A DNA stretch of 64,000 bases. Origin: Aedoeadaptatus coli (GTDB lineage Bacteria > Bacillota > Clostridia > Tissierellales > Peptoniphilaceae). The stretch is from positions 62,001-126,000 of the forward strand of contig NZ_OPYI01000005.1 in the NCBI RefSeq assembly GCF_900343085.1, read 5' to 3'. Positions 7,603-16,489 of the stretch are shown here, in pieces (the stretch's first letter is position 1; each line of letters opens with the position of its first letter). The notes under the pieces are model-generated. The model had not been told where the DNA came from. It worked only from the letters and a program-made list of their open reading frames with translations, and made no database searches. A program made the translations under genes and the position numbers.

Positions 7603-7788
7603 ATGGTAGTAACCTCAAAAGAAAGAGCGAACTATATAAGACTAAAACTGGTTAGCGTTATTTTCGCTGTCGATCTCGCCCTTAACGACAAGTGCAAATG
7701 CAATTGGAATGAAGATATTATAAAGAGCCTTATTGAGACACGTGACATGTGCCGGAGGACTTTGAATGAATTGGAGGAAGTCATATGA
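7603..7788 (+). CDS. Small hypothetical protein
   Basis: A 61-residue open frame in the early operon. Starts are possible at TTG 7597 or ATG 7603; neither has a strong ribosome site, and ATG is chosen by default. The protein is mixed helical (KERANYIRLKLVSVIFAVDL) with two cysteines in KCKCNW and one near the end. It begins 9 bases after the Xis-like gene and its last bases overlap the start of the next gene (ATGA), which supports its being translated. No family is recognised. Confidence 0.55.
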   Translation: MVVTSKERANYIRLKLVSVIFAVDLALNDKCKCNWNEDIIKSLIETRDMCRRTLNELEEVI

Positions 7789-8105
7789 AAGCATATTGTT
7801 TAAATGACTTAATAAACTGGGATTCAATCGATTATGATGACGTTACTATTGAGAGACTAATAATTGATGATTCGGTCGAAAAGATTATGATGCCCGGAGA
7901 AAGTAAAACGTGGTTTTATACAGATGACTATAACGTTTATAAGTGGTACGAAAGCTATTCAGATGCTTTAGCCACGATAAATGAAGCTGTTGAATACGGA
8001 TTGATTTCAACAAAGGAATTTCGAGAGTGGAGATTCTTGCACTGTAAACAGCCTGATGATCTTATAGAGTTTGCGGAAGAATTAGAAAGATCTTTCGTTT
8101 TTTAA
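7785..8105 (+). CDS. Acidic hypothetical protein
   Basis: A 106-residue acidic protein with many D, E, Y and W residues and no membrane segment. Start ATG 7785 overlaps the stop of the preceding gene (ATGA), with GGAGG in front at 7773-7777. No family is recognised. Its place between the Xis-like and replication genes, and its negative charge, would suit a DNA mimic or a small regulator, but nothing in the sequence proves it. Confidence 0.65.
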   Translation: MKAYCLNDLINWDSIDYDDVTIERLIIDDSVEKIMMPGESKTWFYTDDYNVYKWYESYSDALATINEAVEYGLISTKEFREWRFLHCKQPDDLIEFAEELERSFVF

Positions 8106-8119
8106 GGAGGATCTTGTAT

Positions 8120-9112
8120 ATGCAAAATAGCCTAAAACAACTTCTTCTTGGGTGGTCAGGATTTATTGCGATTAATCGTAAAGTTTTGAAAGTTCTCGGA
8201 TTAGACAGAGCCTATCTTCTTAGCATTCTTGCTGAAGGAGAAGAGATGTTTTCTAAAAAAGGCGACGATGAGGGTTGGTTTTATCAAACAGTCAGCTCAA
8301 TAGAAAACATGTCCGGTTTCTCGCAATCGAAGCAATACAGGCTACTTAAAGAATTTGAAGATATGGGAATACTTTCAGTCAAGTTCGACGGTTTTCCACA
8401 AAGGAGATATTTAAAGCTTCACTACGACGCAATCGAAAAAATAGTTTTTGGTGAAAATGAACAAGCTCCAGAGGATCCAGTGCCACAAAATGATGAAGTC
8501 AAAATGAATGAACAGGGTCTTCAAAATGACTGCTCAGAGGATTCATACAGTCAAGATGAATTACCAGATCAGTCAAAAGGAATTACCAGATCAGTCAAAG
8601 CGAATGACCAGATCAGTCAAACTGAATTACCAAATCAGTTAAACGGAATGACCAGATCAGTCAAAAAGACTGCTTTATATAATAAAGAAAGTAGAGATAA
8701 AGAAAGTATTAATCTAAAACATAGTATAAATAACCCCAATAAAGAAATCGCCGGGGGAAGTCAAAAATTTAATTCAGTCGAAAAAAACGAGGAATCAGAT
8801 GAGAATGAAATTACGAATCTCGTATTTTTCTTTACCTCAAACTTTGAACTTCAGGACGCATTATTTAACTTTATTGCTTATCGAAAAGAGTTAGGTGCTG
8901 CTATAACTCCGTCTATATTGCCAATGTTTCTTGACGAATTAAAGGAGATAGGTTCGACGGAAAAAGAAATGATCGATGTCCTCAAGCAGTCCATGGTGAA
9001 CGGTTGGAAAAGAATATTACCGGTTCATCAGCAAAATACTATGAATCATACACCTAAAACTGTTGTCGATGAAGTGGCGGACTTTTATGAATGGCGTGGA
9101 GGTGTGTCATGA
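8120..9112 (+). CDS. Phage-type replication initiator, with iterons inside the gene
   Basis: About 330 residues. Residues 1-110 look like a winged-helix DNA-binding domain (FYQTVSSIENMSGFSQSKQYRLLKEFEDMGIL) of the type found in phage replication proteins. A low-complexity hydrophilic region follows (115-215), then a C-terminal helical domain (about 225-330) reminiscent of DnaD-like modules. AAGGAGG at 8104-8110 supports ATG 8120 over TTG 8114. The low-complexity part is encoded by five 22-bp DNA repeats, described separately, so the gene probably carries its own origin as lambda O and many Gram-positive phage initiators do. The next gene, a helicase loader, overlaps the stop. It probably drives autonomous replication of the excised circle. 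Confidence 0.75.
   Translation: MQNSLKQLLLGWSGFIAINRKVLKVLGLDRAYLLSILAEGEEMFSKKGDDEGWFYQTVSSIENMSGFSQSKQYRLLKEFEDMGILSVKFDGFPQRRYLKLHYDAIEKIVFGENEQAPEDPVPQNDEVKMNEQGLQNDCSEDSYSQDELPDQSKGITRSVKANDQISQTELPNQLNGMTRSVKKTALYNKESRDKESINLKHSINNPNKEIAGGSQKFNSVEKNEESDENEITNLVFFFTSNFELQDALFNFIAYRKELGAAITPSILPMFLDELKEIGSTEKEMIDVLKQSMVNGWKRILPVHQQNTMNHTPKTVVDEVADFYEWRGGVS
8561..8670 (+). repeat. Five 22-bp iterons, probable replication origin
   Basis: Five consecutive repeats start at 8561, 8583, 8605, 8627 and 8649, each 22 bases with no gap, sharing the core ACCAGATCAGTCAAA (copy 4 differs at two core bases; copies 3 and 5 begin TG instead of TT). A degenerate sixth copy precedes them at about 8539-8560. 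The period is not a multiple of three, so the same DNA is read in shifting frames and the conserved object is the DNA, not the peptide. An AT-rich stretch follows immediately (about 8671-8740), as a DNA unwinding element would. Confidence 0.85.
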
Positions 9113-9690
9113 CAATTAGTGATGACGACAGGGCTGTAGCGGAATGTTTAAGTGTGCTAAAAGCGGCTTATCCACAATATAAATTTTTAACTGATCACGC
9201 AATGATGGAGTTGTGGCATCGCAAATTGTCGGTACTGGATCCTGAAAAAAGAAGACTCGCTATTGAGTTTTGGATTAATACCGAGAGGTTCCCTCCGGCT
9301 ATATCCGACATTTACGAGTTGTGCAGTCCCAAATCTTTGCCGAATAAAGATTGGTCTGAGGCATGGCAACTAGTCCAGAGAGCAATACAACGGTTTGGTG
9401 CGTCTCGTGAAATTGAAGCTATGAATTGGCTACAATCTGAAGATTCTATGACGGCAGAAGCTGCTAGAAGATTAGGATTTCAAAATTGCTGCCTATCACA
9501 AAATATCGCTCAGGAAAGAGCGAACTTTAGAATGATCTATCAGAGCATGGAAGAAAAACAAAAAGCAGACGAACGCTTTATGCGTTTACCGGTCGGCTTA
9601 CGTTATGAGGAAAGGAGCAAGGATTTTGCCGAACTTAACATTAACGAAAGATCAATTAAGCCAGTATCACTGTTTAAAGCGGGAAATTAA
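9109..9690 (+). CDS. Replicative helicase loader/inhibitor-like protein
   Basis: A 193-residue soluble protein whose N-terminal 100 residues match the pattern of the phage G39P-type helicase loader family (LKAAYPQYKF, MELWHRKLSVLD, then a tryptophan-rich DWSEAWQLVQRAIQRFG segment). In SPP1 such a protein brings the replicative helicase to the origin-bound initiator. Start ATG 9109 overlaps the initiator stop (ATGA) and has GGAGGTG in front; the frame is open from 9091 but that ATG lacks a site. Initiator plus loader in tandem is the classic phage replication module. Its 3' end overlaps the next gene. Confidence 0.7.
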   Translation: MTISDDDRAVAECLSVLKAAYPQYKFLTDHAMMELWHRKLSVLDPEKRRLAIEFWINTERFPPAISDIYELCSPKSLPNKDWSEAWQLVQRAIQRFGASREIEAMNWLQSEDSMTAEAARRLGFQNCCLSQNIAQERANFRMIYQSMEEKQKADERFMRLPVGLRYEERSKDFAELNINERSIKPVSLFKAGN

Positions 9691-10045
9691 ATTACTTTCT
9701 GAACGACTAGATAATCTCGACGCAGAGGTTACAGATACTGTCGTCGGTTCGAATAGCTCGTTTCCTTTTCAGAAAATGCACATAACAATTCGTGGTAGGG
9801 AAACTCAATCAGACTACACGACTGCTTTGAAGAAGCTATTAACACAAAGGCTGAATAAATCAGTCGAATCTCTTTATAAAATTGAGTCATTTATATCGAC
9901 AATCGAGGACGATCGAGTCCGCTATGTTTTTACAAGACGATATATCGACAAATCTAGTTGGAAGCGGATATCCGGAGAAATGGGGAGTAATGATGAAAGC
10001 TATGCCCGTAAAATACACGACCGTTACATTAAAAGGTATTTTTAA
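9626..10045 (+). CDS. RinA/ArpU-like (DUF1492-type) phage regulator
   Basis: About 139 residues. TTG 9626 is chosen as start because AAAGGAG lies 8 bases before it; ATG 9605 is in frame but lacks a site. The N-terminal half is a helical region, and the C-terminal part (RYVFTRRYIDKSSWKRISGEMGSNDESY) is a sigma-factor region-4-like helix-turn-helix. Proteins of this kind end the early region of many Gram-positive phages and activate late genes. Here it directly precedes a cluster of TTTTGTCCG repeats and the transfer operon, so it is a likely activator of conjugation genes. The first 65 bases overlap the helicase-loader gene. Confidence 0.7.
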   Translation: MPNLTLTKDQLSQYHCLKREIKLLSERLDNLDAEVTDTVVGSNSSFPFQKMHITIRGRETQSDYTTALKKLLTQRLNKSVESLYKIESFISTIEDDRVRYVFTRRYIDKSSWKRISGEMGSNDESYARKIHDRYIKRYF

Positions 10046-10046
10046 A

Positions 10047-10092
10047 TTTGTCCGTTTTGTCCGTTTTTTGTCCGTTTTGGGCGTTTTGTCCG
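10047..10092 (+). repeat. TTTTGTCCG repeat cluster
   Basis: Four copies of TTTGTCCG (10047-10054, 10056-10063, 10067-10074, 10085-10092) and one degenerate TTTTGGGCG (10075-10083) lie in 46 bases, at 9-11 bp steps, roughly one helical turn. The cluster begins right after the RinA/ArpU-like gene and ends 64 bases before the first transfer-region gene. No good -35/-10 pair follows, which would suit an activator-dependent promoter. Confidence 0.65.
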
Positions 10093-10156
10093 TATAGCAT
10101 AGATAGTGAGGGAAGCTAATACTTCTCGTTGTACGACGTAAGAAGGGTGAATTTAG

Positions 10157-10468
10157 ATGATTAATGATTTTTTGTTAGACCGTGTTTTTAAGAGTGCGAA
10201 AGACCCAAAGGAGTGGTGCGTATCGTTTAAAGGAATGGACTATGATGAGTGGCAACCTCTTTCCGCAAATGAGTTTATTCGTGAAGTTGAATTAAAGAAC
10301 TCGTGGAATGATGTTGATCCTGAAATTTACGAAAAAGCATTAGGAACCGTCGGTATAGACTTTGCTTCATATGACGATCCTGATGAAATGTGGGAAGATT
10401 TCCTACTTGCAGTCAAAAGAACAATCGATAGTTGGCAGCAAGAAAATCAAATTATAACTCGTAGGTAG
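10157..10468 (+). CDS. Hypothetical protein, first gene of transfer region
   Basis: A 103-residue acidic protein (DYDEWQPLSANEF, DDPDEMWEDF) without membrane segments. AAGGGTGA lies at an acceptable distance before the ATG. It is 8 bases upstream of the PcfB-like gene and likely co-transcribed with it. No family is recognised. By position it may be a relaxosome or coupling accessory factor, but this is only a guess from neighbours. Confidence 0.65.
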   Translation: MINDFLLDRVFKSAKDPKEWCVSFKGMDYDEWQPLSANEFIREVELKNSWNDVDPEIYEKALGTVGIDFASYDDPDEMWEDFLLAVKRTIDSWQQENQIITRR

Positions 10469-10476
10469 GTGATCTC

Positions 10477-10974
10477 ATGGGAATGGGCATACAAGAAGGC
10501 TTAGCTGATAGTGTGCATGATAGACGTAAAGTAATGTTTTTTCTGGATTTATCCAGAAAGCTTTTTACAAATATCAACTCATCGCCAGTACAAAAAGCCA
10601 CGTATGACGACATGAAAATATGGGAGGAACGACAGAAAATGAATGGTCAACTTGATCAAGAACAGGTTATATCTACTGATCTGCAAGAAGAATTAGTAAA
10701 AGCCTGTGATAAGGAAGGTATTCAATTTGCCGTTGCACCTATTGATGATGAAAAGTTTCGACTGTACTTTCACGCTAAAGACACTAAACAAGTAGATCAG
10801 GTTTTGAAAAGAACGTATCAAGGTTTAGAGGCAAAACGAGAGCGTGAAGGCGACAGGAAACCTTATAAAGAACGCTATAATGCTGCTAAAGAAATTCGTG
10901 ATGAGTTACGAGAAAAAGCAGCTAATAGAGAAGATAAGTTAAAACAAAAAGACCGAGGAATGAATCGAAACTAA
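10477..10974 (+). CDS. PcfB-like (DUF3801) relaxosome/coupling accessory protein
   Basis: A 165-residue protein. Residues 35-130 match the PcfB/DUF3801 pattern, including the opening SSPVQKATYDDMKIWEE and the central FAVAPIDDEKFRLYFHAKDTKQVDQVLKRTY; the tail is highly charged and basic. PcfB of pCF10 binds the relaxase PcfG and the coupling protein PcfC and is needed to dock DNA at the transfer channel. Its presence implies a relaxase of matching type, although none is seen in this element inside the window. The weak hairpin AGGCGAAAGCCT plus T residues at 10980-10995 may reduce read-through to the next gene. Confidence 0.75.
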   Translation: MGMGIQEGLADSVHDRRKVMFFLDLSRKLFTNINSSPVQKATYDDMKIWEERQKMNGQLDQEQVISTDLQEELVKACDKEGIQFAVAPIDDEKFRLYFHAKDTKQVDQVLKRTYQGLEAKREREGDRKPYKERYNAAKEIRDELREKAANREDKLKQKDRGMNRN

Positions 10975-11033
10975 AATTCAGGCGAAAGCCTTTTATTATA
11001 AATATTAGTTAACTATCCAAGGAGGAAATAATA

Positions 11034-14000
11034 ATGGTGAAAAAAATTACACGAAAGAAAGCACTTAGTTTGGCACTTGCGGGATTAATGCTTGCACCGA
11101 GCTTACCTATTCAAAGTTTTGCTCAAGGAACTAATCAAGGAGCAAAGGTAGAGTCAGGTACAAACAAGAACGTTCAATCAAAACAGTATATATGGGGAAA
11201 ATATAATGTAAGTAAAACAGAGTCCGGAGAACCTAAACTGGGAGACATCCGATCATTTGCTACTAATGGAAACTATGGAGTATATAAAGGCATTGGGGAA
11301 ATAGGAGGCGGTTTTCCGGGTATTAAAGTTGATGGATATTTAAAAGCCACTATTGTGCCTGGAAATATGGTAAAACTATCTCAACCATATCAAAAGTACT
11401 TTGAAGCAAGTTACGGTGGTCCAGTTAGTGGTGAACTGCCAAGTACACTTTATACAACTGGTGCAGATTATATTGTTGACAACGACGCTTATCCAAAGGG
11501 AGACTATTTTTCTCCAGAAATTAGAATGCATTCCTTTGTTTTAGCTGATATAAGTCAAGTTGAAGTTATAAAAAATGGAAGAGTAACAGTATCTAAGAGT
11601 AGTCCAAATGCTGAATATTTGGGAGATCTATATCGAATTGTAGGGGCAGAAGAGGTGTCTTCGAAATCTAACTATATCGAAGATGTTACTGCTCCTAAAG
11701 GAACCTATCCTAACAATGGTGAAAAAGATGGATTCTGGTATGTTTTAAAAGGTGAGGCACCGACTGATCCGACTGTTAATACAGCGAAATCAGAAAGCGA
11801 CGACGATATTAAAGGTGCCATTGACAATCTGCCTGAAGGTGCAAAGGTAGACGTTGTATCTCGACCTGAGCGTACAGCATATACACCTGAAATCAAGGAA
11901 TTAACAGTTAAGCCCGGCGAAAAGGCAGACTTAACCCAAGCGATTACCAATCCGAAAGAAGGAGTTAAAATCGAAGAAAAGACTCCTGTAGACACCAGTA
12001 AGGTTGGAAAGCAAACCGGAGCTATCACTGTAACTTTACCGGCGGAAAGGAAAAATGCGAAAGCAAAAATCACATTTAAAGATCAATCGACGAAAGAAGT
12101 AGACGTACCTGTCGAATTTAAAGAGTTAAGTAAAGACTATGACGTAACGGTTAATGTAAAAGAAGCAGCTGTTAAGGTTACTCTTAACTACGTTGACGAA
12201 TCCGGTAAAACTGTAGCTACAAAAGAAATGTCCGTTGAATCCGGAAGTAAAATTAAATTGACGGAAATTCCTGAACTCTTTGGTTACAAGTTACTCTCTA
12301 CTGATGACATTACTGTTAGCGAAGACGGTCAAGCTGTTACTGTAAAAGTAAAAGATCTGAATGCCGAAATTAAAAGCCTGGAAGATCAATTGAACGCCAA
12401 AAAAGGCGAACTTAGCAAACTTGAAGAACAACTGGCTGCTGAAAAAGCGAAAGGCGAACAAGACAGGGCTAAAATTGCTGAGCTTGAAAAAGCAATTAAT
12501 GACAAAAAGGCTGAGATTGACAAACTCAATAAGCAAATTGGCGATCTCGACGAAGTCATTAAGCAACTTCAAGAAAAGCTCAATGGGCTGAAAGGTAATC
12601 TAGAAGAAGCAAACAAAGAGCTTGCTAAATCTAAAAACGACTTAGAAAATCTTAAAAAAGAATTAGAAGCCAAGATCACTAATCTTAACGGTCAAATTGC
12701 AGATAAAGATGCTAAAGGCAAAGACCTTGAAAAACAATTAGCTACTGAAAAAGCAAAAGGCGATCAAGACGCCACGAAGATTGCTGAACTTGAAAAAGCG
12801 ATCAAAGATAACAATGACGCAAAAGACGCCTTGAATAAGGAAAAAGAAGGTTTAGCAAAAGAACTCGCCGACAAAGAAGCTAAAATTGCTGAACTTGAAG
12901 CAAACGCTAAAAAGCTAGAAGGTAATGTAAAAGACCTTGAAGCAAAAATTAAAGATCTAATTAGTGGTAAAGCTGTTGATGCCGAAACTATGAAAGCTCT
13001 CCAAGATCAATTAGAAAAGGCAAAAGCAGAAAATCAAAAGCTTGCAGATAACCTTAGCGCATTAAAAAAAGCAATTGCAGAAAAAGAAGCCGAAATCGGT
13101 AAATTGAATGATAAAGTCGGAAGTCAATCCGAACTCATTAAAGCACTGCAAGCTAAGCTTGATGAAATGAAGAAGGATTTAGGAGAAGCTAACAAAAATC
13201 TGTTAGACTCCAAATCTGAACTTGATAACCTCAAGAAAGAACTTGCTGACAAAATTGCAGCACTGAATGATCAAATTGCCGGCAGAGATGCGAAAGGTAA
13301 AGACCTTGAAAAACAACTTGCCGACGAAAAAGCAAAAGGTAATCAAGACACCGCTAAGATCGCAGAGTTAGAAAAAGCAATTAAAGACAACAACGATGCA
13401 AAAGACGCCTTGAATAAAGAAAAAGAAGGTTTAGCGAAAGAACTCGCTGAAAAAGAAGCCAAGATTGCTGAACTTGAAGCAAACGCTAAAAAGCTAGAAG
13501 GTAATGTAAAAGACCTTGAAGCAAAAATTAAAGATTTGATCGACGGTAAGTCCGTTGACGCAAGCGCTTTAAAGAAAGCTGAAGAAGCATTAGCACAAGC
13601 AAAAGCTGATAATGCAAAACTTGCCGATGAAGTTAAAAAACTTCAAGACAGCCTGAAAGCTGAAAAAACAGCAAGTGCTGAAAAAGATAAAGAGCTATCT
13701 AAACTACGTGAAGAAGCAAAGGCAAACCACGATTCCAACCTTTCCGAACTGAAGAAGGAACTAAAGAAAGAACTCGATAGAGCGGATAAAGTTGATCGTA
13801 AACGTCTAAGCGAACAAGAAAACAAAAAACTCGATGAAGCAATTAAGAAGGCTAAAGATATTTTTGCCAAAAAAGATGCAAAAGATGATGAAGTAAAACA
13901 AGCGATTAAGGATTTAAAAGAAACCTTGAAACCTTACGAAAACTTTATTTTTGACGACAAGCATATCAATGGGTTGCTCGGCAAAAACATCAAGTCCTTA

Positions 14001-14510
14001 AAAGACTTTATCGATAAGGTAGAAAAAGCAATTGGCGGAACCTTGATTGAAGAGGAAACAATTAGTAAAGACGGCGAATACACTGCATTAAAATACGTCT
14101 TTATGATTGACTCCAACAAATATGCACAAGCAACGAATAAAGATACTAAGATCTACAAAATGGACGTTAGCCCCTTCATTCGCAACAGCAGAACTATGTT
14201 ACCGCTCCGGTATGTAGCAAATGTACTAGGTGCTGATGTTAAGTGGGATCATGGAACAAGAACTGCTACCTTCACCAAAGACGGTATGGAAGCAATAATC
14301 AATATCGACGAAGGTAAGACCATTAAGGTAGGCGGAAAATCGGTAGAACTTTCTGCGAAACCTGAAATCGTACAAGACAGAATCTTTGTACCGCTAACAG
14401 ATATTTCGAAGGTATTCGAAGTAACCAATGGCAATACCGATGACGGTATTAACCAAGACATTGAGTGGAACAAAGACAATAGAACGGTTACCGTTCACAT
14501 TGCAAGATAG
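11034..14510 (+). CDS. Large coiled-coil surface protein with C-terminal stalk domain
   Basis: A 1158-residue exported protein. Residues 1-31 are a signal peptide (KKALSLALAGLMLAPSLPIQSFA). A globular N-terminal region reaches about 245, a Rib/alpha-type Ig-like domain spans about 280-370, then a long coiled coil runs from about 440 to 990, and residues 1035-1158 form two copper-amine-oxidase-N-type stalk repeats (MLPLRYVANVLGADVKWDHG). The coiled coil contains a 193-residue tandem duplication. No LPXTG anchor is present, so attachment is probably through the stalk domain to the wall. GGAGG precedes ATG 11034. Placed inside the transfer region, it may promote mating-pair contact, like aggregation substances, or be adhesin cargo. 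Confidence 0.8.
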   Translation: MVKKITRKKALSLALAGLMLAPSLPIQSFAQGTNQGAKVESGTNKNVQSKQYIWGKYNVSKTESGEPKLGDIRSFATNGNYGVYKGIGEIGGGFPGIKVDGYLKATIVPGNMVKLSQPYQKYFEASYGGPVSGELPSTLYTTGADYIVDNDAYPKGDYFSPEIRMHSFVLADISQVEVIKNGRVTVSKSSPNAEYLGDLYRIVGAEEVSSKSNYIEDVTAPKGTYPNNGEKDGFWYVLKGEAPTDPTVNTAKSESDDDIKGAIDNLPEGAKVDVVSRPERTAYTPEIKELTVKPGEKADLTQAITNPKEGVKIEEKTPVDTSKVGKQTGAITVTLPAERKNAKAKITFKDQSTKEVDVPVEFKELSKDYDVTVNVKEAAVKVTLNYVDESGKTVATKEMSVESGSKIKLTEIPELFGYKLLSTDDITVSEDGQAVTVKVKDLNAEIKSLEDQLNAKKGELSKLEEQLAAEKAKGEQDRAKIAELEKAINDKKAEIDKLNKQIGDLDEVIKQLQEKLNGLKGNLEEANKELAKSKNDLENLKKELEAKITNLNGQIADKDAKGKDLEKQLATEKAKGDQDATKIAELEKAIKDNNDAKDALNKEKEGLAKELADKEAKIAELEANAKKLEGNVKDLEAKIKDLISGKAVDAETMKALQDQLEKAKAENQKLADNLSALKKAIAEKEAEIGKLNDKVGSQSELIKALQAKLDEMKKDLGEANKNLLDSKSELDNLKKELADKIAALNDQIAGRDAKGKDLEKQLADEKAKGNQDTAKIAELEKAIKDNNDAKDALNKEKEGLAKELAEKEAKIAELEANAKKLEGNVKDLEAKIKDLIDGKSVDASALKKAEEALAQAKADNAKLADEVKKLQDSLKAEKTASAEKDKELSKLREEAKANHDSNLSELKKELKKELDRADKVDRKRLSEQENKKLDEAIKKAKDIFAKKDAKDDEVKQAIKDLKETLKPYENFIFDDKHINGLLGKNIKSLKDFIDKVEKAIGGTLIEEETISKDGEYTALKYVFMIDSNKYAQATNKDTKIYKMDVSPFIRNSRTMLPLRYVANVLGADVKWDHGTRTATFTKDGMEAIINIDEGKTIKVGGKSVELSAKPEIVQDRIFVPLTDISKVFEVTNGNTDDGINQDIEWNKDNRTVTVHIAR
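12375..13532 (+). repeat. Tandem 579-bp duplication inside coiled-coil gene
   Basis: Blocks such as AAAAGACGCC at 12821 and 13400 and the following 120 bases recur with a period of 579 bp (193 codons, in frame). The two units are very similar at DNA level towards their 3' ends, indicating a fairly recent duplication and possible length variation between strains. Outer limits are approximate. Confidence 0.7.
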
Positions 14511-14519
14511 TACTTGATG

Positions 14520-14548
14520 GGAAGGGGGATATTCCCTCTTCCTATTCT
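14520..14548 (+). terminator. Terminator between surface protein and coupling protein
   Basis: A 9-bp stem (14520-14528 with 14534-14542, one G-U pair) and ATATT loop is followed by TATTCTTTT. It probably lowers, but may not abolish, transcription into the downstream transfer genes. Confidence 0.65.
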
Positions 14549-14569
14549 TTTACTTAAAAAGGGCTATTT

Positions 14570-16489
14570 ATGGATATTATCAATCAAATTTCAAAAGACA
14601 TTCAGGATTATGTGGATTCTAAAATACAGGATTTGAGAGAAGTCAATAAGAAAACGCTGTTTGCGTTGATTTTCCCCTATATACTATTTTTCTTTTTCTT
14701 TAATCGACTTTTCTTTTTAATCGATCGTGTTTCCTTTGGGTTTGCATTTAAAAATCTGGCGATGTGTTTTAATACTGAAATTCCACTTATACCCTTGGGA
14801 AAATTTACACTCTATGCCTTAGCTGCAAGTGTACTCATTCGAATCATCGTATGGCAGAAAGCTAAAAATGCGAAGAAGTTTCGGAAAGGTGAAGAGTATG
14901 GCTCTGCGAAATGGGCAGATCATAAAGATATCAAGCCATACATTAATAGCAGCGATCCTGACGAGAATATTATTCTGACAAAGACAGAATCATTAACTAT
15001 GGAAGAAAGAATGCCGGTGAGTAAAAAGAAGTTCGAGAGAAATAAAAATGTTCTGGTAATCGGCGGTTCTGGCTCAGGTAAAACACGCTTCTATGTAAAA
15101 CCTAATATTATGCAACAGCATAGCTCCTACGTTATAACAGACCCGAAAGGCAGTCTTTTGACGGAGACGGGAAAAATGCTTGCTCGTGGCAAGATTGTGA
15201 CTAAAAAAGATAAAAAAGGCAAGAAGAAAGCAGTGCGTGAAGCTTATCAAATTAGAGTGTTTAATACAATCAACTTTAAAAAGTCCATGCACTATAATCC
15301 TTTCGCCTATGTAAGAACAGAAAAAGACATCTTAAAGCTTGTAAATACTCTGATGATTAATACAAAAGGTGAAGGCAGTCACTCAGGAGAAGACTTTTGG
15401 GTTAAAGCAGAACGTCTACTTTACTGTGCATTAATTGCCTACATCGTATTTGAACTTGAAGAGAAAGATCGAAACTTTGGAACATTAGTGGATATGATCG
15501 ACAATTCTCAGGTAAGTGAAGAGGACGAAAGCTATAAAAACATTATCGACATCATGTTTGAAGAACTTGAAGAGCGGAAAAAAGACTGCTTTGCAGTCCG
15601 TCAATATAAGAAGTATAAATTAGCAGCCGGAAAAACTGCTAAGTCCATTTTAATTTCTTGCGGTGCGCGATTAGCTCCTTTTGATATAGACGAATTAAAA
15701 GAAATTATGTCTTACGACGACCTTGAACTAGATAAAATCGGCGACCGTAAAACTGCTCTATTTATTATTGTTTCCGACACCGATACGACCTTTAACTTTG
15801 TTATAGCAATGCTTTATTCTCAGCTCTTTAACTTACTGTGTGAGCGAGCAGACGATAAGTTTGGTGGGAAACTTCCTGTCCACGTCCGTTGCTTACTCGA
15901 TGAATTTGCCAACATTGGACAAATACCTAATTTCGAAAAATTAATTGCTACGATTCGTTCGAGAAGAATTTCTGCTAGTGTTATTCTTCAGACCCAATCG
16001 CAATTAAAAGACCTCTATAAAGAAAAAGCAGATACCATTGTTGGGAACTGCGATACTACTCTTTTCCTGGGTGGCAAGGAGAAAACAACTTCCAAAGAAA
16101 TGGAAGAACTGTTAGGTAAGGAGACAATAGACTTATTTAATGACTCTGAAAATAGAGGAAGAGAAAAGAGTTATGGTATGTCGTATCAAAAGACAGGTCG
16201 CTCATTAATGACGCAAGATGAAGTAGCCGTCATGGACGGCGGTAAGTGCATTTTGCAGATTCGTGGTTCCAGACCTTTTTTTAGTGATAAATACGATCTA
16301 CTAAGTCATAAACGTTATAAACAGTTATCCGATTATAACGACAAATATGCTTTTGATGTCGAAAAATATCTATATAGAAGAAGCATGAGCTATCTAAAAA
16401 AGAAAACAACGATTCCAAAACAAGTAATGAGTACGTATATTGACAGAATAAAGAAGGAAGAAGGTAATGATGAAAAGAAAACAGCGTGA
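14570..16489 (+). CDS. VirD4/TraG-type coupling protein
   Basis: A 639-residue type IV coupling ATPase. Two membrane helices occupy about 30-45 and 75-100. Walker A is GGSGSGKT (about 164) and Walker B is LLDEFANI (about 442), followed by the RSRRISASVILQTQSQLKDLY segment typical of TraG/VirD4. The protein sits at the inner face of the channel and passes the relaxase-DNA complex to the type IV secretion system, powered by ATP. It opens the block of transfer genes; the next small gene overlaps its end by 20 bases. Sequence resembles the Tn1549/CTn group rather than the FtsK-type coupling protein of Tn916 further right. Confidence 0.93.
   Translation: MDIINQISKDIQDYVDSKIQDLREVNKKTLFALIFPYILFFFFFNRLFFLIDRVSFGFAFKNLAMCFNTEIPLIPLGKFTLYALAASVLIRIIVWQKAKNAKKFRKGEEYGSAKWADHKDIKPYINSSDPDENIILTKTESLTMEERMPVSKKKFERNKNVLVIGGSGSGKTRFYVKPNIMQQHSSYVITDPKGSLLTETGKMLARGKIVTKKDKKGKKKAVREAYQIRVFNTINFKKSMHYNPFAYVRTEKDILKLVNTLMINTKGEGSHSGEDFWVKAERLLYCALIAYIVFELEEKDRNFGTLVDMIDNSQVSEEDESYKNIIDIMFEELEERKKDCFAVRQYKKYKLAAGKTAKSILISCGARLAPFDIDELKEIMSYDDLELDKIGDRKTALFIIVSDTDTTFNFVIAMLYSQLFNLLCERADDKFGGKLPVHVRCLLDEFANIGQIPNFEKLIATIRSRRISASVILQTQSQLKDLYKEKADTIVGNCDTTLFLGGKEKTTSKEMEELLGKETIDLFNDSENRGREKSYGMSYQKTGRSLMTQDEVAVMDGGKCILQIRGSRPFFSDKYDLLSHKRYKQLSDYNDKYAFDVEKYLYRRSMSYLKKKTTIPKQVMSTYIDRIKKEEGNDEKKTA

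Noticed and set aside
8561-8670. CRISPR array
   Set aside because: Repeats are contiguous without spacers and lie in a coding sequence; they are iterons. No CRISPR array or cas gene was found in the window.
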